Part shown: one piece after another, positions 20,806 through 31,481 of the stretch
How the letters are laid out: each line of letters opens with the position of its first letter
Position numbering within the stretch: position 1 is the first letter of the stretch
Assembly: GCA_964035575.1 (NCBI GenBank)
Contig: OZ037835.1
Coordinates: 558,001 to 622,000 of the forward strand
Source: Rhynchopus sp. YZ270_cl-10
Taxonomy: Eukaryota; Euglenozoa; Diplonemea; Diplonemida; Diplonemidae
Direction of reading: 5' to 3'
Length of the DNA: 64,000 bases
Position numbers and translations under genes: made by a program
Notes under the pieces: model-generated
Databases searched by the model: none
Seen by the model: the letters and a program-made list of their open reading frames with translations, nothing else
What the model was told of the DNA's origin: nothing

Positions 20806-23800
20806 TCACTTCATCACCATCTCGGTGTGCCCCTCGCACGACTCCGTATCTCCGATCAGCGCGTCTGCCTTCTGCGCGCTGCCTGGCTCTTGCTTCTGGA
20901 GCACCTTTCCGTAGTAGGAAATCAACAGAAACAACACACCTGTCAGGAGACAGAGCACGACGAACACTGTCGCCATCACCATGAGTGGCGTGGGGCCGTC
21001 CCCGCTGCCACCTCCACCACCACCACCACCGGCTGCCTTGCAGGTAGAACGATCCCCTGCACGGTCTCTGAACTGCAGGAGTGCGCCTGCGGCAGTCGCA
21101 ACGTATATGAACCCACGGTCTTCTACGACGCCAACCGTAGGTGCTGCAGTCTCAAGCATGTACGCCACAGAGGGTATGCCAGCGTCGATGGCCACCACAG
21201 CAATGCTTGCAGCTCCGATGGCATAGATGTTGCGCTGCACAACAAGCTTCTGTGCGGAGAAGTCCACACGGCCAGTCTCCTCCAGCGTGCCGCTGGCGTT
21301 CACCTGCAATATGACGACGGAGCTTGAGGTGATCCCCACCATGTGTTCGTCTGTGTACTGCAAGGAGCTGAACACCTCTGGCAGTGTTTGTGTTGTGATC
21401 CGCTGAGGCGGTGTGCTTGTTGCGTTGACCAGCGTCAGTGTCGTGCCGATGGTGAGGTAGAGCACGCCGTGCGCGACAGTGAGTGCGGTGGGTGCGTCCT
21501 CCCAGTACGGTATGCCTTGCAGGTAGCCGGCGGCCTCCATCGGGCGGGAGGGATGCAGCAGCCACCGGTGCACTGTGGCCTCCTGCCGTGCGCTCTGGAC
21601 GACAGTGAACACCGTTGTGTCGCTCTGTGCCCATGCCAGCAGGTCCTCGCCCACAGCCCCGCTCAGGCCACTAGGCAACAGAACAGCGCCACCCACAAAC
21701 CCAATGACCTGTAGGCTCGTCCCACACCGTGTCACACCATACGCGCTGTCTGCCGTGAGCGTCAGCCCCGTGCACTCCCCCTGCAGAAGCACAGAGCCCC
21801 CAAGCGAAGCATTCTGTGTGTCCACGCGTACCGTGTACAGCGACTGCCCTCCAATTGCGTACAGCGTCCCGCAGACACCGTTGCATGCGGCCAGTGTGTT
21901 GAATGGGGTAAGTACCAGCCTCATGTCCCACGTACTGCTGATGCCGCCTTGTACCGGGTGGCCTGTAGGCTGTGCCGTGGGAGGAGCGGTGTCGGGTGCA
22001 GTGGTGGGCACGGCGGTGGCGGGAACGGAGGATGGGGCTGGTGTGGGTGCTGCGGGGGCGTCAGTTGTGTTGTTGGGTACATCAGTTGTGGGTACGTCAG
22101 TTGTGGGCACATCAGTTGTGGGTGCTTCGGTCGGTGGTGAGCCTGTCGACGGATCCTCTGTCGGGGGCAGCGTAGGCGGCGGTAGTGTCTGTGGTGCTGC
22201 TGTTGCCGGGACTGACGTCGCAGGTGCCGTTGTGAGTGGCACGCTTGTATGCGGTGCACCAGTCTGCGGCACAGGCACAGGTGTCGGTGCTGTGGTATCA
22301 GGTGCAGACGTTGTGGGCACCGTAGTGAGAGGTGCATCTGTGCGTGGAGTGTCCGTTGCTGGCACTGTTGTCGGTGGTGCTGTTGGCAACGCTGTGGCGG
22401 GCGCGTCTGTAGGCGGCGCATGAGTTGGTGGGACGGGTGTCGGCCCGCTTGTGTCTGGTGCTCCTGTTGGTGGTGACGACGTGTCGGGTACGGGTGTGGC
22501 CGGCGCATCGGTTGGCGGCGGCATTGCGAAGTACTCAACACCAACACCGCTGTTACTCTGGTCCCAGTACTGTGCGTAGCCGTAACCCTTGCTGAAGACC
22601 ACCTTGATGACAGGCGTCTGCATCAACACTGAAAAGGACAGCTTTGGTTCGTGCAGGTCACTCACATCTATCCCGATGATTTCCTTTCGGAAACAGGTTG
22701 GCACGTACACCATGTTGCCGACAATGGTCAGGAGATAGATCCAGCTTCCTGGAAAGTAGTAGCGCGCCGCTTCTGCGACGCCATCTGCCCAGGACGCACC
22801 GAGCGGGCGCAGCACGACAACAGTGTCGAAGTGGTACGCCGCGGGCGACACACCGCATGCAAGGCCACCGTTCACACCAGAGATGCTCGTCATCGCGTAG
22901 GTGAGCTGCCGCTCCCAGACAAACGTGGCCTTGAAAGGGTCGCTCAGGTTGTACACCTGGAACATCCCGTCACGATACGAGACAAACAGGAAGCCGTCTG
23001 CAACGCCCATCGTCTGCACCTGTGCAGGCGCCTGCAGAACGGTCACCGCCTTTCCCGATACGTCGATGCGCACAACCCACGCATGCGTCTTGATCTTCGT
23101 GTCCACCGGCGACTGCCACATCTGGTACATCGCGCCACCCCACATCTGCAGTGCGTTAGACGGCACCCTGCCTTGCCCTAGAGACGTTAACAAGAAAGAT
23201 GGAGAGGCCCTGTCCGCCACGTTGCCCATGCTATACGCGGAATGCGAACACATGAAGAAATGCGTCGGGTCTGCGTAACCCATGAGCAGCGGTTCTTCCG
23301 GCAGTTCAAAATACTGGCTCAACACGGGGGCATCTGCGACAGTGTCATTTACGATGTACATAACTTTGCGATCAAGCGGGACCATAAGCGGACCGTTCAC
23401 GTGGGTGATGACGTACGATGCGAACGCTTTCCCTTCCGCAGTCAGGTCGATGACTTTGTCGAATTCAGGGGTCTTCGTTGCCTGGGGGACTGTTATTATC
23501 TTGATCGCCGCTTCTGGCAGGGCGACGATGGCTGGAACCGCCATCGTCACAACTCCATTGTTCTGTGCCACAAAGATCTCTTCACCTGAGGACGCAAACA
23601 CCGACACGCATGAGTCGCAGTCGAAGCGGCCGAGGAGATGTGGTGTGGCCAGGTCCATCACATCATAGAAGGTAATGGTGTCCGCAGTGGGGACGTACAC
23701 ACGCGAGGCGGTCCACGCCGGTGTGGAAGCTCCCGATAGCAGCGTCATCCTGGATTCGGTCAGCTCCCCTGCTTGGTTCCCCCAATCGCACTGCAAGATG

Positions 23801-24513
23801 GCGAGAACGGTGCGTTCTGTTGCATCACCAATGGCACCCTGTACCAAAACCTTTCCATCAGTCGCAACAGCAAGACCACCAAGCGAGTACGCCAAGGCGA
23901 CGTGCCGTGCGTACTGCAGCTGCGCCGCGCCCGACACTGCATAGCTGTACATCGTAGTGGCTGTGCCGTTCATCATCAACAGATAGCTCCCTGAGAGTGC
24001 TATCCAGTTGACCCTACTGGACACAGACAGAACCTCAGTGGTCTCTGCGGTATATATGTTAATGTGCACTATCTTAGAAGGCGCTACACTACTTGGCCAT
24101 GACAGAAAGATGCATGCATCTCCAATCGTGACGCCCCCTGGCGCAACATCAGAAGCATACTCAGAGGTGCTTACTACAGCGAGGGCGTTGAGATCGACGA
24201 CCATGAGCGTATAGGTGGTGGGTTTTTGTATGGTAGGGGTCAGGACGACAAGGCCCACAGTCGAGTTGTAGTAGATTGCGACGTCCGCAGCGCCGCCCAG
24301 CTGCAGATCCAGCCCCACCGCAACCGGCTTCGCAGCATCCCTCGCGTTAACCACCCCCACCTCCCCTGTCGTGCTCACATAGTGCAGATAGTCGACAAAC
24401 CCCGCCTGGGGCACCGCACGTTCAAACACCCGCCCAAGTGTCGGAATCTCGACCCGACCGACTGTCCCGTTGACAGCACACAGCTGGGTCATCATGATAG
24501 CGAGGAAACCCAT
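20806..24513 (-). CDS. large type I surface glycoprotein with Thr/Pro/Ala-rich stalk
   Basis: The 1235-aa product has an N-terminal hydrophobic signal (residues 1-18; Met-7 or Met-8 could also serve as start). Next is an extracellular region (about 20-660) of repeated short beta-strand blocks resembling a beta-propeller (for example VADGFLFVSYRDGMFQVYNL). A low-complexity stalk (about 665-855) is built of APPTDAPATxxPTTxP-type words. A second propeller-like region (about 870-1150) and a Gly run follow. One membrane helix (about 1175-1197, MVMATVFVVLCLLTGVLFLL) and a short charged cytoplasmic tail end the protein. The stalk should be heavily O-glycosylated. I recognise no enzyme motif, and a role in adhesion or recognition at the cell surface is inference. 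The long plus-strand frames opposite it are shadows of its GC-rich codons. Confidence 0.8.
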   Translation of the reverse strand: MGFLAIMMTQLCAVNGTVGRVEIPTLGRVFERAVPQAGFVDYLHYVSTTGEVGVVNARDAAKPVAVGLDLQLGGAADVAIYYNSTVGLVVLTPTIQKPTTYTLMVVDLNALAVVSTSEYASDVAPGGVTIGDACIFLSWPSSVAPSKIVHINIYTAETTEVLSVSSRVNWIALSGSYLLMMNGTATTMYSYAVSGAAQLQYARHVALAYSLGGLAVATDGKVLVQGAIGDATERTVLAILQCDWGNQAGELTESRMTLLSGASTPAWTASRVYVPTADTITFYDVMDLATPHLLGRFDCDSCVSVFASSGEEIFVAQNNGVVTMAVPAIVALPEAAIKIITVPQATKTPEFDKVIDLTAEGKAFASYVITHVNGPLMVPLDRKVMYIVNDTVADAPVLSQYFELPEEPLLMGYADPTHFFMCSHSAYSMGNVADRASPSFLLTSLGQGRVPSNALQMWGGAMYQMWQSPVDTKIKTHAWVVRIDVSGKAVTVLQAPAQVQTMGVADGFLFVSYRDGMFQVYNLSDPFKATFVWERQLTYAMTSISGVNGGLACGVSPAAYHFDTVVVLRPLGASWADGVAEAARYYFPGSWIYLLTIVGNMVYVPTCFRKEIIGIDVSDLHEPKLSFSVLMQTPVIKVVFSKGYGYAQYWDQSNSGVGVEYFAMPPPTDAPATPVPDTSSPPTGAPDTSGPTPVPPTHAPPTDAPATALPTAPPTTVPATDTPRTDAPLTTVPTTSAPDTTAPTPVPVPQTGAPHTSVPLTTAPATSVPATAAPQTLPPPTLPPTEDPSTGSPPTEAPTTDVPTTDVPTTDVPNNTTDAPAAPTPAPSSVPATAVPTTAPDTAPPTAQPTGHPVQGGISSTWDMRLVLTPFNTLAACNGVCGTLYAIGGQSLYTVRVDTQNASLGGSVLLQGECTGLTLTADSAYGVTRCGTSLQVIGFVGGAVLLPSGLSGAVGEDLLAWAQSDTTVFTVVQSARQEATVHRWLLHPSRPMEAAGYLQGIPYWEDAPTALTVAHGVLYLTIGTTLTLVNATSTPPQRITTQTLPEVFSSLQYTDEHMVGITSSSVVILQVNASGTLEETGRVDFSAQKLVVQRNIYAIGAASIAVVAIDAGIPSVAYMLETAAPTVGVVEDRGFIYVATAAGALLQFRDRAGDRSTCKAAGGGGGGGGSGDGPTPLMVMATVFVVLCLLTGVLFLLISYYGKVLQKQEPGSAQKADALIGDTESCEGHTEMVMK

Positions 24514-25009
24514 TTATTTTTTGGAAAAGCCGCCCCGGGGAGGGGTGTGGGTGGGAAGGGGAGAATGGAAGGGGAGGGGGTTTGTACGCTCTGAAGAGAG
24601 GGGTGATTTGAGATGTGAAGTGCATCAGATGGGGGGCCCGGGGGAGGTTGGATCGATGTGACTATTAACTCTTGTGGCAAGTGTGTCATGTGTTACAATG
24701 ACCGGTGCACCGTCGTACTTCGAGAAGAGGTACGCTCCTAAGGACTCATCGCTTTTGTTGTACATATACAGAAGGTGTGGGGAGATCGAGGGTCGTATTT
24801 GAACTCGGGTTTCCTCAACACACGACACCACCTGGACACTGAACCACACCAGGAAGAAAGAGCACAAAAGTTGACTTGAAATACAACAGCCCTCTCATGA
24901 CAGTGTACCTTAGTACAATGATCAGTGTACCGGGGGTGAACCAACCATCAGTTCCCTATATCCATTTCAAGGTACTCTACGTTCCTTGCCGAGCTTCTCC
25001 TGTCGCTCT
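24514..25009. other. intergenic region, duplicated between LRR paralogues
   Basis: Bases about 24700-25009 are nearly repeated at 26370-26690, showing that the LRR unit was duplicated together with its 3' flank. No gene is seen. Confidence 0.6.
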
Positions 25010-25966
25010 TTACGAAACACTGCACCTAGGCAAGGCTGCTTGCGTCTTGTTGCTGCCACGTGTCGGAGGTGTGTCAACCACATACTCGTTCAGCTGCCCT
25101 GCACGTACTTGACCATACACAGCACTGCTGCAGCCGGCAAGGTGGATGCTCCTCAACGAAGTGTAGTTGACGGCAGGAAGCTCACCCATGTGCGTAACTC
25201 TGCTGAGTGGTGACAGGTCGAGTTCTGTGAGGCTCGTGCAGAAGGCAAGAAAGCGGTCATCAATGTATGTAACTCTGCTGAGTGGTGATAAGTCCACTGA
25301 TGTGAGACTCATGCATTCGGCAAGAAACCGGTCATCAATGCGAGTAACATTGTGAAGTGGTGATAAGTTGATTGCTGTGAGGCTTCTGCAGTTGTCAAGA
25401 AAACGGTCAGGAATTTCTTCAACATTACGAAGTGGTGATAAGTCTACTGCTGTGAGGCTGATGCAGTCGGCAAGAAAGTGGGAACCAATCCGTGTGAGAC
25501 GTGTCAACCCAGACAGGTCGACGCTTGTTAACGATGTGCACCGGTGAAGAAACTGATCGCCTATTTCCGTGATACACGACACAGCATCCAGATCAAGTGC
25601 TGTTAACGATGTGCGCGCGAGGAATGTATTCGGAATGACAGTCGCAACCTCCGCCTGCAGAAGCAAACACGCAACCTCAGGATCCTCCACAGTCTCCAGC
25701 CGCTCTGCTCTGATGTCCTCACCCAACGCATGAAGTGCTGCTCTGGCCTGGAACTTGACCTTCATTTCCGTCAGGATGATTGTGTCTCCAGCACTCAGCT
25801 GCGTGATGTCGTCTCCGTCCTCCTTCCCTCCGAAGCCCATGTGGAAGCTGTCCTCAGCCAACCCCACTGCAGACGCCACCTTCTGCCGCATCGTCTCCGT
25901 TGTGTCATCCACACCCACCTCGATCACATACGAGTTGTCTGCGAAGTCCTTGATAACTACTTCCAT
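25010..25966 (-). CDS. ubiquitin-like plus BspA-type leucine-rich repeat protein, paralogue 1 (intact)
   Basis: The 318-aa product starts at the ATG at 25966, the start shared by all four paralogues; the upstream frame is discarded. Residues 1-67 form a ubiquitin-like beta-grasp (MEVVIKD, ETMRQKVASAVGL, MGFGGK, LSAGDTIILTE), although there is no terminal GlyGly. A helical linker (about 73-110, RAALHALGED..VACLLLQAEVATVI) leads to seven 24-residue repeats of the form FLxxCxSLTxVDLSPLxxVTxI (about 112-285), the BspA/Treponema-type LRR. A short Thr/Pro tail ends the protein. No signal peptide or membrane segment is seen, so it is probably cytosolic. BspA LRRs mediate protein binding, and the ubiquitin-like head suggests a link to a ubiquitin-type or scaffold interaction. 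Both roles are inference. Confidence 0.8.
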   Translation of the reverse strand: MEVVIKDFADNSYVIEVGVDDTTETMRQKVASAVGLAEDSFHMGFGGKEDGDDITQLSAGDTIILTEMKVKFQARAALHALGEDIRAERLETVEDPEVACLLLQAEVATVIPNTFLARTSLTALDLDAVSCITEIGDQFLHRCTSLTSVDLSGLTRLTRIGSHFLADCISLTAVDLSPLRNVEEIPDRFLDNCRSLTAINLSPLHNVTRIDDRFLAECMSLTSVDLSPLSRVTYIDDRFLAFCTSLTELDLSPLSRVTHMGELPAVNYTSLRSIHLAGCSSAVYGQVRAGQLNEYVVDTPPTRGSNKTQAALPRCSVS

Positions 25967-26679
25967 TTTGTCTTCCTTTTGTGTTGCTCTGTTGTGTGGT
26001 GGGGTTGTGGGAGTTGCTTCCTTTGTAGGTAGCCGTACACATTGAGGAGCACTCATGCGGACTACGCCACTTTGTGTAAAAGTGCTCTTTACGTCTTTTC
26101 CTTCTGTAGTGTAAAAGGATTCGGCCAACATTGAGCACAGACCCTCTTCTGGGTACTTAGGCGAGTTGGGATACAAAGCCCGCGAGGTTGCTACGAAGTA
26201 CATTAGCAAAGACACGTTGCAGATACCCCCATGCACCAACCGGGAAAGAAGTCTTCGCAAAATGGTGCATTGCCTTTCCCTCCGACTTGGGCAGAATACT
26301 GTTCCAGGAGAACAAGGGTGATAGGGGTGTGAAAACAGGTGGAGGTAGGGGGGCCTTTTGATGGAAAACATGTCGTTGCGTACTTCGAGAAGAGGTACGC
26401 TCCTAAGGACTCATCGCTTTTGTTGGAAATGTGCGGAAGGGTGTGGGGTGATCGAGGGTCTTATTTGCGAACCACTCGGGTTTCCTCAACACACGACACC
26501 ACCTGGACACTGAACCACACCAGGAAGAAAGAGCACAAAAGTTGACTTGAAATACAACAGCCCTCTCGTACCTTAGTGCAATGATCAGTGTACCGGGGTG
26601 AACCCCCAACCATACAGTTCCCTATATCCATTTCGAGGTGCTCTACGTTCCTTGCCTAGCTTCTCCTGTCGCTCTTTAC
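25967..26679. other. spacer between LRR paralogues 1 and 2
   Basis: It holds the leader of paralogue 1 (with CACAACAG about 20-25 bases before the ATG) and the duplicated 3' flank of paralogue 2. The open frame upstream of 25966 includes no recognisable domain. Confidence 0.5.
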
Positions 26680-27529
26680 GAAACACTGCACCTAAGCTAG
26701 GCTGCTTGCGTCTTGTTGCTGCCACGTGTCGGAGGTGTGTCAACCACAAGGTCCGTCAGCTCGCCTGCACGTACTCGACCATACACAGCACTGCTGCAGC
26801 CGGCAAGGTGGATTCTCCTCAACGAAGTGCAGCCGTTCGCAGGAAACTTACCAAATTGCATAACTCTGCTGAGCGGTGATAGGTCGAGTTCTGTGAGGCT
26901 CGTGAAGGCAAGAAAGTGGTCATCAATGTATGTAACTCTGCTGAGTGGTGATAAGTCCACTGATGTGAGACTGCAGTTGTAAAGAAACCGGTAATGAATG
27001 CAAGTAACATTACGAAGTGGTGATAAGTCTACTGCTGTGAGACTTCTGCAGTCGGAAAGAAAGTGGGAACCAATCCGCGTGAGACGTGTCAACCCAGACA
27101 GGTCGAGGCTGGTCAACGCTGAGCAGTGCTGAAGAAACGCAGCGCCGATTTCCGTCACACAGGACACAGCACTCAGATCAAGTGCTGTTAACGATGTGCG
27201 CGCAAGGAATGCATTCGGAATGACAGTCGCAACCTCCGCCTGCAGAAGCAAACACGCCACCTCAGGATCCTCCACAGTATCCAGCCGTGATGTCCCTTTC
27301 ACCCAACGCATGAAGTGCTGCTCTGGTAGTTTTCGTCAGAATGATTGTGTCTCCAGCACAGCTGCGTGATGTCGTCTCCTTCGTCCTTCCCTCCGAAGCC
27401 CATGTGGAAGCTGTCCTCAGCCAACCCCACTGCAGACGCCACCTTCTGCCGCATCGTCTCCGTTGTGTCATCCACACCCACCTCGATCACATACGAGTTG
27501 TCTGCACAGTCCTTGATAACTACTTCCAT
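26680..27529 (-). pseudogene. ubiquitin-like/LRR protein, paralogue 2 (frameshifted)
   Basis: It starts at the conserved MEVVIKD ATG at 27529, but a 2-bp loss relative to paralogue 1 near 27360 (AGCACAGCTG against AGCACTCAGCTG) breaks the frame after about residue 57. A further segment around 27295-27345 is shortened. The LRR part (27311-26697) remains open in another frame with six repeats, two of them one residue short (FLYNCSLTS, FLAFTSLTE). A stop truncates the conserved tail after NKTQAA. It is probably a recent pseudogene, because the sequence otherwise stays very close to paralogue 1. Confidence 0.8.
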
Positions 27530-27990
27530 TTTGTCTTCTATTCTTTGTGTTGCTCTGTTGTGTGGTGTGGTTGTGGGAGTTGGCCGTGGTGGGTGAACAT
27601 GGTGAAAGAAAAACAACACCCACCAAGACGCTTCCTATAACATAAAAATTAATGAACACAAAAACCAGCGCGTGTGGAAGAATAAAGAAGAAGAAAATAT
27701 TTTTTCTGATCCAAAGTCGTGTTTACGTTTTGGGTACGGGGCGGAGAATAAAACCTGTTCGATAAAAGAAACGCGATCTTATTGCTTTATCTTGTTCAGA
27801 AAAAAAGAGAGAGAAAGTTATTGCCGCCTTGCCCCCACCCCACCCCTGCAAAAGGCAACGAACACCCAGTGGGAGAGATTCTTTGTTTAGTACTTGCAAG
27901 TCTGGATCCCTGCACACATCGCATAATGGGACAAGCAGCTGTCACAGCGGAGCTGCTCTACGTTCCTTGCCTAGCTTCTCCTGTCGCTCT
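27530..27990. other. spacer between LRR paralogues 2 and 3
   Basis: It contains the paralogue 2 leader and, at 27725-27790, a block (CGGAGAATAAAACCTGTTCGATAAAAG-like) also seen near 9020-9055. No gene. Confidence 0.5.
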
Positions 27991-29641
27991 TTACGAAACA
28001 CTGCACCTAGGCAAGGCTGCTTGCGTCTTGTTGCTGCCACGTGTCGGAGGTGCGTCAACCACAAGTTCCGTCAGCTCGCCTTCACGCACTCGACTGGACA
28101 CAGCACTGCTGCAGCCGGCAAGGTGGATTCTCCTCAACGAAGTGTAGACGTTAGCAGGAAACTCACCTAAGTGCGTAACTCTGCTGAGCGGTGACAGGTC
28201 TAATTCTGTGAGGCTGATGCAGCGGGCAAGAAACCAGTCATCAATGTGAGTAACATTGCTGAGTGGTGATAAGTCTAGATCTCTGAGGCTCGTGCAGCAG
28301 GCAAGAAAAAGGTCATTAATGTGAGTAACATTGCTGAGTGGTGATAAGTCCACTGATGTGAGGCTGCTGCAGCTGTAAAGAAAACCTTCACAAATGTATG
28401 TAATATTGCAGAGTGGTGATAAGTCCACTGCTGTGAGACTGGTGCAGCAGGTAAGAAAGCTTGTGCCAATATGAGTAACATTGCAAAGTGGTGATAAGTG
28501 TACTGCTGTGAGGCGGAGGCAGTCGGCAAGAAAGTAGGCACCAATCCGTGTGAGACGTGTCAACCCAGACAGGTCGATGCTTGTCAACGTTGTGCACGCG
28601 TGAAGAAAATCGGAGGCAATTTCCGTCACACACGAACAAGCACTCAGATCAAGTCTCGTTAACGATGTGCGCGACAAGAATCCTTTCGGAATGACAGTCG
28701 CAACCTCCGCCTGCAGAAGCAAACACGCCACCTCAGCATCCTCCACAGTCTCCAGCCTCTCTGCTGATAAACGTTTTTAAAAATAGGATGGAACACCCCG
28801 TTCCGAAGAGGAATGCAGCCACCCCGAAAAAGTGGGGGTGTGTCGCCAGTCTGCGGTGAGAAACTCCTCCCTGAGTCAAAACTGCCGCTGGTTAGCGCTG
28901 GCTAAGGTTCCCTTTTCACCCGGTCACAATCGAGTCTCGCTCCGTCGGCGTTGACTGCACTGCAAAGCCCCTTGGTCCACCGTCGTAAAAAGACACCACA
29001 AAAAGCGTAGGTAGGTGGGGGACCGGCAGGTTACAGACAGAGGCAGTACGGAGCTAAGGTGTCGGCGGTCGCGGGTTGCCGTGGAGGCCTGCCCCCCGTG
29101 GAGGTCTTGGGATCTGGGAGTTGTGGAAGTGATCGGCTCAGAGTACCCTGCATTCCATGCACGACTCGAGCTCCTTGTGGTAGGATATTGGGGTCCCGGG
29201 AAGCACCCTTCGCCCCGAGGTCCCACCACCCCAGACAGTTTGTAGGTCTAAAAGCACAACGTACTTGTCCAGGACCTGGCCGCTCTTGGGTTCTCTCGAA
29301 AAAAAGATACTAATCCCGTACGCCCGTGCACCGCAAAAATGTGCTATGGGGGGCGGTCCGCCGTCGGGAGTCTCCAGCCTCTCTGCTGTGATGTCCTCAC
29401 CCAACGCATGAAGTGCTGCTCTGGCCTCGACCTTCTTAGTTTCCGTCAGGATGATTGTGTCTCCAGCACTCAGCTGCGTGATGTCGTCTCCTTCCTCCTT
29501 CCCTCCGAAGCCCATGTGGAAGCTGTCCTCAGCCAACCCCACTGCAGACGCCACCTTCTGCCGCATCGTCTCCGTTGTGTCATCCACACCCACCTCGATC
29601 ACATACGAGTTGTCTGCACAGTCCTTGATGACTACTTCCAT
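27991..29641 (-). pseudogene. ubiquitin-like/LRR protein, paralogue 3 split by an insertion
   Basis: The N-terminal ubiquitin-like domain and linker (29641 to about 29369) and the LRR part (28746-27991, eight repeats plus the conserved SNKTQAALPRCSVS tail) are each open. A foreign 602-bp segment (28767-29368) separates them inside the linker helix at ITAERLET. A 20-bp direct repeat lies on both sides. Unless the insert is removed from RNA, translation runs into it and stops after about 77 foreign residues. I call it a disrupted copy. The insert ends lack GT-AG at any position the duplication allows, so ordinary splicing is unlikely. Confidence 0.75.
28767..29368. mobile_element. 602-bp insertion of unknown class with 20-bp target duplication
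   Basis: It is flanked by exact 20-bp copies of AGTCTCCAGCCTCTCTGCTG (28747-28766 and 29369-29388). It has no inverted termini and no clear poly(A); one end is ATAAACGTTTTTAAAAATA. A target duplication this long is typical of target-primed (LINE-type) insertion, so a 5'-truncated LINE or a SINE-like element is my best guess. A minus-strand frame of about 77 codons ends in HKELESCMECRVL. Confidence 0.55.
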
Positions 29642-31481
29642 TTTTGTCTTCTATTCTTTGTGTTGCTCTGTTGTGTGGTGGGGTTGTGGGAGTTGGGGCA
29701 ACATGCGGGGCACTCGGGGCCACTGAGTTACTCAGAATAACACTTGAAGGGGGCAATCATGGGTTGGGAAAGGCTGAAGAATGGGTGGAAAAGTGAGGAG
29801 GAAAATGATTATCTTTTGTCTCGTTTCCTGTGGAAGTACTGCATCTATTTCGAGAGCAAATTGAACACAATAACATCAACAAAAATGTGAAAGATAAATA
29901 CTTTCACATCTTAAAAAAAGCCATTTTAAAAAAAAAAAGTTGAAAAGATGAATGTACCAAGGGCAGACATCTAAAGACATAATAGATTTAGATTTACACA
30001 GATGGTGTGGCTGAAACAAAGCTATTGTATCTCTAGTAGAAGTCCACAAAAGTGCACACCGCATCTTACTGTTAGAATGGCAAAAAGTTTTGAAAAATTT
30101 AAAAATAAAAAAAGAAAAAAAATAAAGGGCAAGACATCGTCAACGTGGGATTAGGGATATTTTGGTGTTTTGGTGCGTTGCGCAACAAAAAAAGGTGGTC
30201 GAAGAGAGGGGGAAAAAAATTGTATTTGAACTTTCTTGGTTTTTATTGTGAGTGGTTAACACCAACCCTCTGCGAGACAGAGCATAGGAAAGTCTGCCAT
30301 CACACCTCCACAAAAATGATGTGTGTTTCCATGGATCTCAAAACAAAAACAAAAACAAAAGTTTGTCAGATGAACTCGAAGTCTTCAGCTTGAAGTCTTC
30401 AGCCTCGTGTTTAAGTCACCTTTTCAAAAAAAAAAAAAAAATCTTGTTTCTGTTTTCCTGACTCACACTTTCGTATCGGTCAGAAGATAGGAACAGTGCA
30501 AATCAGGAAGACAGCAAGACAAAGTATAACCATAACACAAAAAGGTGAGAGTATTTTTTTTTTCCCCTCTTTTTTTTCAAATTTCGTTTTGAAAACTTTG
30601 GTTGTATTAGTGTAGACATCCGAGGATGGGCTTCACTAAGTTTTATTTTTAGTCAAGTGGAGTCCTACCAACAAAATGCGGAACTAGGGGGGTGAGTCTG
30701 CAAGAAAGCAGACCAATCATATCCTAGAAAGCACAATAACCTATTTTTGGGGGATTTTTAGAATAAGTTACTGGGGGGGGGCGAATAAGAGATGTGGCAT
30801 CTCTTATTAGGCGAACGGACGAGCCAGAAATAAAAAAAAATTTTTGGGGGAAAAAAAGCAAAAAGACATTTTCGCCGGAGGCAAAAAAAATATTTTGACC
30901 ACTTTTTTGCCAGACCGGGTAGACAGGGTAAAATTTCAAAAAAAAATTTCAAGATAAAACCCTGTCGCATGCAAAAAAAAAAAAAAAAAAAATACCCCCA
31001 AAATCTCAACCTGATCTCTTATTCGGCCCTGATCTCTTATTCGCCCCCCCCCAGTAAAGAAATAAATTTCTTTAACCCTTTGGGGGAGGGGTCCGTTGCG
31101 GTGTGTGACATATATGTGAATCAAGAAACACGAGAAAACAAAAAAAAAAATCAGTCTAAAGCCAGGCGGGTTTCGCTTTGTTTTATTGTAATAATGAGGT
31201 TGTCTTGGGATAGTAATATCAACCTTTTTCATTTTTTTTTTTTTTTTTTTTTTTTAAATAAATTATTGGAGTAGTGTAGTTGCCTCGGTTGTGTTGCCAC
31301 AGTTTTGTGCAATCTCCATTGCCTTTCTTTTTTTTTCTTCAAAGCCCCACTCTTTATTTTGTGCATTTTGTGCATTTTTTTTCCTTTTTACTTTTTTTTG
31401 AAAGATTGACAACGTATAGACATATTTCTAAGGTGGGGTCCCTCAAAGGGGGGGTCCCTATATAATCCTTCCCCCTTTCCC
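29642..31481. other. gene-free region
   Basis: It is AT-rich with homopolymers. It contains the TIR element at 30768-31057. No supported gene. Confidence 0.5.
30768..31057. mobile_element. small TIR element, TTACTGGGGGGGGGCGAATAA ends
   Basis: TACTGGGGGGGGGCGAATAAG at the left is mirrored by CTTATTCGCCCCCCCCCCAGTA at the right (G/C run length differs by one). The flanking TA on each side could be a TA target duplication, which would suggest a Tc1/mariner-type MITE. An internal palindrome GAGATGTGGCATCTC follows the left end. The same ends bound 59932-61668. Confidence 0.6.

Noticed and set aside
28767-29368. Spliceosomal intron in LRR paralogue 3 (and likewise 35530-37571 in paralogue 4)
   Set aside because: No boundary allowed by the 20-bp or 19-bp duplications gives GT-AG, while the introns of the methyltransferase gene are clearly canonical. 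A target duplication explains the data better.
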